From Aminithiophilus ramosus (GTDB lineage: Bacteria; Synergistota; Synergistia; Synergistales; Aminithiophilaceae): a stretch of 64,000 nucleotides of DNA. The first letter of the stretch is position 1. The number at the start of each line of letters is the position of its first letter. The notes below the pieces were generated by a model, which saw only the letters and a list, made by a program, of their open reading frames with translations, did no database searches and was not told where the DNA came from. The stretch is taken from assembly GCF_018069705.1 (NCBI RefSeq), contig NZ_CP072943.1, forward strand, positions 2,879,945 to 2,943,944, read 5' to 3'. Below are positions 61,974 to 64,000 of this stretch, piece after piece. The translations under genes were made by a program, and so were the position numbers.

Positions 61974-61987
61974 GATGGCGACCTCCC

Positions 61988-63247
61988 CTACCGGCCGTGG
62001 AGCCGCGAGGCGGCCACGAAGGAGAGGCCCGACCGGGTGAGGGCCTCGGCCGTTCGGTTGACGGCGACGTGCTTCAGCAGGTAGTTGGCCTGGAGGACCT
62101 CCATGTCGCCGCTCGACTCGACGTCGCTGCGCGTCCGGAAGTAGTCGAGAATGCTGGAGCTGTGGGTCTGAGCGGCCTCGTCGTCGGGGTCTCCCCCTTC
62201 GTGCTTGGCCGAGATGTTGGGAACGGACCGGGCGACGGCGATGAGCTGGTCGCGACGCAGGTAGGGCTGACGGACGATGGCCCGGTAGGTCTCGGTGATG
62301 TGGTGCTCGATGCGGACCTGGTCCTCCAGCCCCAGGTCCCGGCGGAGACGGGCGATCTGGGCGAGGCAGTCGTCGTCGACGGAGTTGGAGACGTTGAAAC
62401 CCTCGAGAGGCGTCGATCCGTCGTCCCGGGCGAAGAGGCGCGCCCCGACGAGGGTCCAGAGGACGGCGTAGGGATTGTCGTTGCCCATGAAGACGGAGAT
62501 CTTGAACTTGATGTCCACGCCGATGCGGTAGAGGAGATAGGCCGCCAGGACCGTTCCGGGGTTGACGTTGAGGACCTGGCTGACGCCGTAGTTGGTGTAG
62601 TAGTGGAGGTACTCGTCGATCCAGCGGAGGACGTGCCCGTTGGGCTGGCCGATGCCGCCGAAGTAGCCCGTGATCGTCTCGGGCCCGCCGAGGTGGACGT
62701 TGGAGCCGTCGGTCCCCTTCGTATCGAGCGTCTCGACCCAGCTGGCGCCGACGATCTTCATGGCCGCCGCCACGGCGGGCAGGTCTCCGTCCCGCTCCTG
62801 TTCCCTCATGTTGCGGACGCGGATGAACCGCCCCGGCAGGAGCTCCCCCTTTTCCAGGGCCCGGCGGGCCTGGACGACGAGCCAGGGGAAATACTGGAGG
62901 GCGCTGATTTCGAGGGTGACGGCCGAGCTCTCGTCGATTCGCGCCGTCGAGGCCTCCGTGCCGAGGACCCTCGCCCGGTACTCCGAAAGGGAGACGAAGG
63001 CCCCCCGGTCCCGCTCCCTCATGAGCCACTCCAGATCCTTCAGATGAGGCGAGTTGCGGTTTTCGAGACGTTCCAGGAGACGCTCCAGCCTCCCGGCCTC
63101 TCGGGCCCTCTCGTTGATCTCCTCGGGCGTCCCGTATTTGCCGACGACGCGAAGCAGATCACGCACCAGCGGGTTTTTTCCGTCGCTCAGGTAGACGTTC
63201 AGGGCCGAAAAAACCTTGCCGTCCAGTTCCAGTCTGTTTTCGAGCAC
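61988..63247 (-). CDS. Unrecognised probable enzyme linked to an aminotransferase
   Basis: 419 residues, no signal peptide or membrane segment. A helical N-terminal third (VRDLLRVVGKYGTPEEINERA) is followed by an alpha/beta region with many conserved-looking motifs: AMKIVGASWVETLDTKGTDGSN, GGIGQPNGHVLRWIDEYLHYYTNYG, LNVNPGTVLAAYLLYRIG, VFMGNDNPYAVLW, GFNVSNSVDDDC, IEHHITET, ISAKHEGGDPDDE. The alternating strand/helix pattern with acid, Asn and His clusters suggests a TIM-barrel-like metal or cofactor enzyme, but I recognise no family. The start is GTG at 63247 with GGAGGG seven bases upstream. It is preceded by a leader peptide and terminator, implying amino-acid-responsive control. Confidence 0.6.
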   Translation of the reverse strand: MLENRLELDGKVFSALNVYLSDGKNPLVRDLLRVVGKYGTPEEINERAREAGRLERLLERLENRNSPHLKDLEWLMRERDRGAFVSLSEYRARVLGTEASTARIDESSAVTLEISALQYFPWLVVQARRALEKGELLPGRFIRVRNMREQERDGDLPAVAAAMKIVGASWVETLDTKGTDGSNVHLGGPETITGYFGGIGQPNGHVLRWIDEYLHYYTNYGVSQVLNVNPGTVLAAYLLYRIGVDIKFKISVFMGNDNPYAVLWTLVGARLFARDDGSTPLEGFNVSNSVDDDCLAQIARLRRDLGLEDQVRIEHHITETYRAIVRQPYLRRDQLIAVARSVPNISAKHEGGDPDDEAAQTHSSSILDYFRTRSDVESSGDMEVLQANYLLKHVAVNRTAEALTRSGLSFVAASRLHGR

Positions 63248-63284
63248 GTCAATCCCTCCCTGATCTCTTTTTGCCTTCGGGCAC

Positions 63285-63320
63285 AAAAAAAGGCCAGGAC
63301 CCCCGAACCGGGCCCTGGCC
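63285..63320 (-). terminator. Attenuator terminator in the leader
   Basis: On the minus strand GGCCAGG / CCTGGCC arms with an internal CCCGG/CCGGG-like extension, followed by TTTTTTT. It lies between the leader peptide and the start at 63247. Confidence 0.85.
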
Positions 63321-63338
63321 TGAAGTTGACCGGCAGCA

Positions 63339-63416
63339 CTAAGGCGCGCCGGCCCCTCCAGGAGGGCCGCCGCACATAGCCGCCGCAGCGAGAAGGAACG
63401 GTCCGCGTCTGCTCAT
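63339..63416 (-). CDS. Leader peptide, candidate attenuator
   Basis: 25 codons from ATG 63416 to TAG. It starts MSRRGPFLL, then four alanines, MC and a Gly/Pro/Ala-rich end GGPPGGAGAP. The Shine-Dalgarno AAAGGAGG is ten bases upstream, far stronger than chance. It lies 16 bases after the promoter's expected start region and just before an intrinsic terminator, the usual order for transcription attenuation. Runs of Ala and Gly/Pro codons could be the sensed residues. Short frames in GC-rich DNA are common, so this is a prediction. Confidence 0.55.
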   Translation of the reverse strand: MSRRGPFLLAAAAMCGGPPGGAGAP

Positions 63417-63463
63417 GTCGTCTCGGCCTCCTTTCGGGCGCTCTGCGCCGCAAGTTGTGCTGC

Positions 63464-63492
63464 ATCATAGAAGACGGGAGAGGGGCTGTCAA
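63464..63492 (-). promoter_or_regulatory. Strong sigma70 promoter of the leader operon
   Basis: Minus-strand TTGACA (63492-63487) and TATGAT (63469-63464) are 17 bases apart. Transcription would start near 63457, about 40 bases before the leader peptide. Confidence 0.85.
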
Positions 63493-63516
63493 GCCCGAAC
63501 AGGCGCTTGTGTCGCC

Positions 63517-64000
63517 GGACAATGGTATTGTCACTCGTGAAGAGGACAGGGAAAATGTCACTTATGACGACCAGGAGAGACCTACTCATGAAGACAAAAG
63601 AAGCAAGGCGCTTGGGGTTGGTGGAAGAGGCTGTCGCGGGCAACCTGACGGTTCAGGAGGTGGCCGATCGGCTCGGTCTGAGCCGCCGTCAGGTCTTTCG
63701 GCTCAAACGACGCTACCGGGAAGAAGGAGCGCAGGGGCTCCTGCACAAGGGACGAGGCAAACCGTCCCGGCGCAGAATCTCTCAGGAGACACGGGATTTC
63801 GTCGTCAGTCTGGCCAAGGGTCTTTACAGGGATACGAGCTGTCAGCACATGGCCGAACTCCTTGCCGAAGAGCATGATCTCGTGCTGAGCGCCAAGAGCA
63901 TCGCCCGTTTCCTTCGCGCGGAGAACCTGTCCCTCGTTCATCGCCACCGGGCCCCGAAGCGGCGTTCCCGCAGGGTCCGACGGTCCCGACGAGGCGATCT
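63517..64000 (+). mobile_element. Insertion sequence, left part (ISNCY-like)
   Basis: From about 63517 the sequence changes to ISNCY-type terminal text (GGACAATGGTATTGTCAC, then GAAGAGGACAGGG and AAATGTCAC) followed by a transposase frame open to the right edge. The exact left end and any target duplication cannot be fixed because the right end is outside the window. It begins about 25 bases upstream of the -35 of the leader promoter. Confidence 0.65.
63588..64000 (+). CDS. Transposase, N-terminal part (ISNCY-like)
   Basis: The frame opens at ATG 63588 (AGGAGA nine bases upstream; ATG 63564 is in frame too) and runs past the right edge, about 137 codons visible. An N-terminal helix-turn-helix reads LTVQEVADRLGLSRRQVFRLKRRYREEG, followed by QGLLHKGRGKPSRRRIS and a second helical domain (LYRDTSCQHMAELLAEEHDL, LSAKSIARFLRAENL). 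This double-HTH order before a DDE domain is typical of ISNCY/IS1202-like transposases. The catalytic domain is outside the window. Confidence 0.82.
   Translation, partial: MKTKEARRLGLVEEAVAGNLTVQEVADRLGLSRRQVFRLKRRYREEGAQGLLHKGRGKPSRRRISQETRDFVVSLAKGLYRDTSCQHMAELLAEEHDLVLSAKSIARFLRAENLSLVHRHRAPKRRSRRVRRSRRGD

Noticed and set aside
1..64000. CRISPR arrays, rRNA and tRNA genes
   Set aside because: No regularly spaced direct repeats and no conserved rRNA or tRNA text were seen on either strand.

Overview
This is a GC-rich window (roughly two thirds G+C by eye) with dense, mostly minus-strand operons joined by ATGA, GTGA or TAGTG stop/start overlaps. Signal peptides, lipoproteins and CsgG/FlgT-like outer-membrane-type proteins point to a two-membrane, probably motile bacterium. 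A TRAP transporter, many PLP enzymes of amino-acid metabolism, vitamin salvage instead of complete biosynthesis, and FeoAB iron uptake fit an anaerobic amino-acid fermenter. Synergistota is my best guess, but no rRNA or universal marker is present to settle it.

Layout. 1-2.9 kb: aconitase-X homologue (cut by the left edge), D-2-hydroxyacid dehydrogenase and a GntR/FadR regulator. 3.3-6.1 kb: PatB-type C-S lyase and an unknown anchored protein. 6.3-10 kb: bioYBDA operon behind a BirA-type operator. 10-13.8 kb: Hsp20, YfbR-like HD protein, methyltransferase, TauE/SafE permease. 14-16.8 kb: TRAP transporter dctPQM. 16.8-19.1 kb: ArsR regulator, metal permease, a miniature P1B-ATPase-like membrane protein and a cupin. 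19.6-21.7 kb: chemoreceptor. 22-23.8 kb: AAA ATPase plus DUF4276/TOPRIM-like partner, a candidate defence pair. 24.2-30.2 kb: six-gene amino-acid operon (ornithine-cyclodeaminase-like, aminotransferase, homoserine dehydrogenase, threonine-dehydratase-like, aminotransferase, GntR) behind a near-perfect palindromic operator. 30.3-33.6 kb: coiled-coil membrane protein and an SPFH/zinc-ribbon module. 33.7-40.2 kb: eight-gene operon of secreted CsgG/FlgO/FlgP/FlgT-like proteins, one with an in-frame TGA exactly at its lipobox cysteine. 40.5-45.1 kb: DUF4412 protein, diguanylate cyclase, ferritin-like/VIT1 fusion, FmdE, small membrane protein. 45.3-50 kb: a 1,563-residue calcium-repeat lipoprotein. 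50.4-55.7 kb: thiZXWYDME thiamine-precursor salvage operon under a TPP riboswitch. 55.8-60.7 kb: YibE/F protein, then an iron block (DUF2023, frameshifted feoB, feoA, DtxR-FeoA fusion). 60.8-63.5 kb: aminotransferase and an unrecognised enzyme behind a leader peptide and terminator. 63.5-64 kb: left end of an insertion sequence.

The most interesting items are the lipobox TGA (selenocysteine, nonsense mutation or error), the dehydratase/imine-reductase operon, the leader-peptide attenuator before an unknown enzyme, the ATPase/TOPRIM pair, the miniature P1B ATPase, the feoB frameshift made by a TG duplication, and repeated very long perfect inverted repeats at gene ends.
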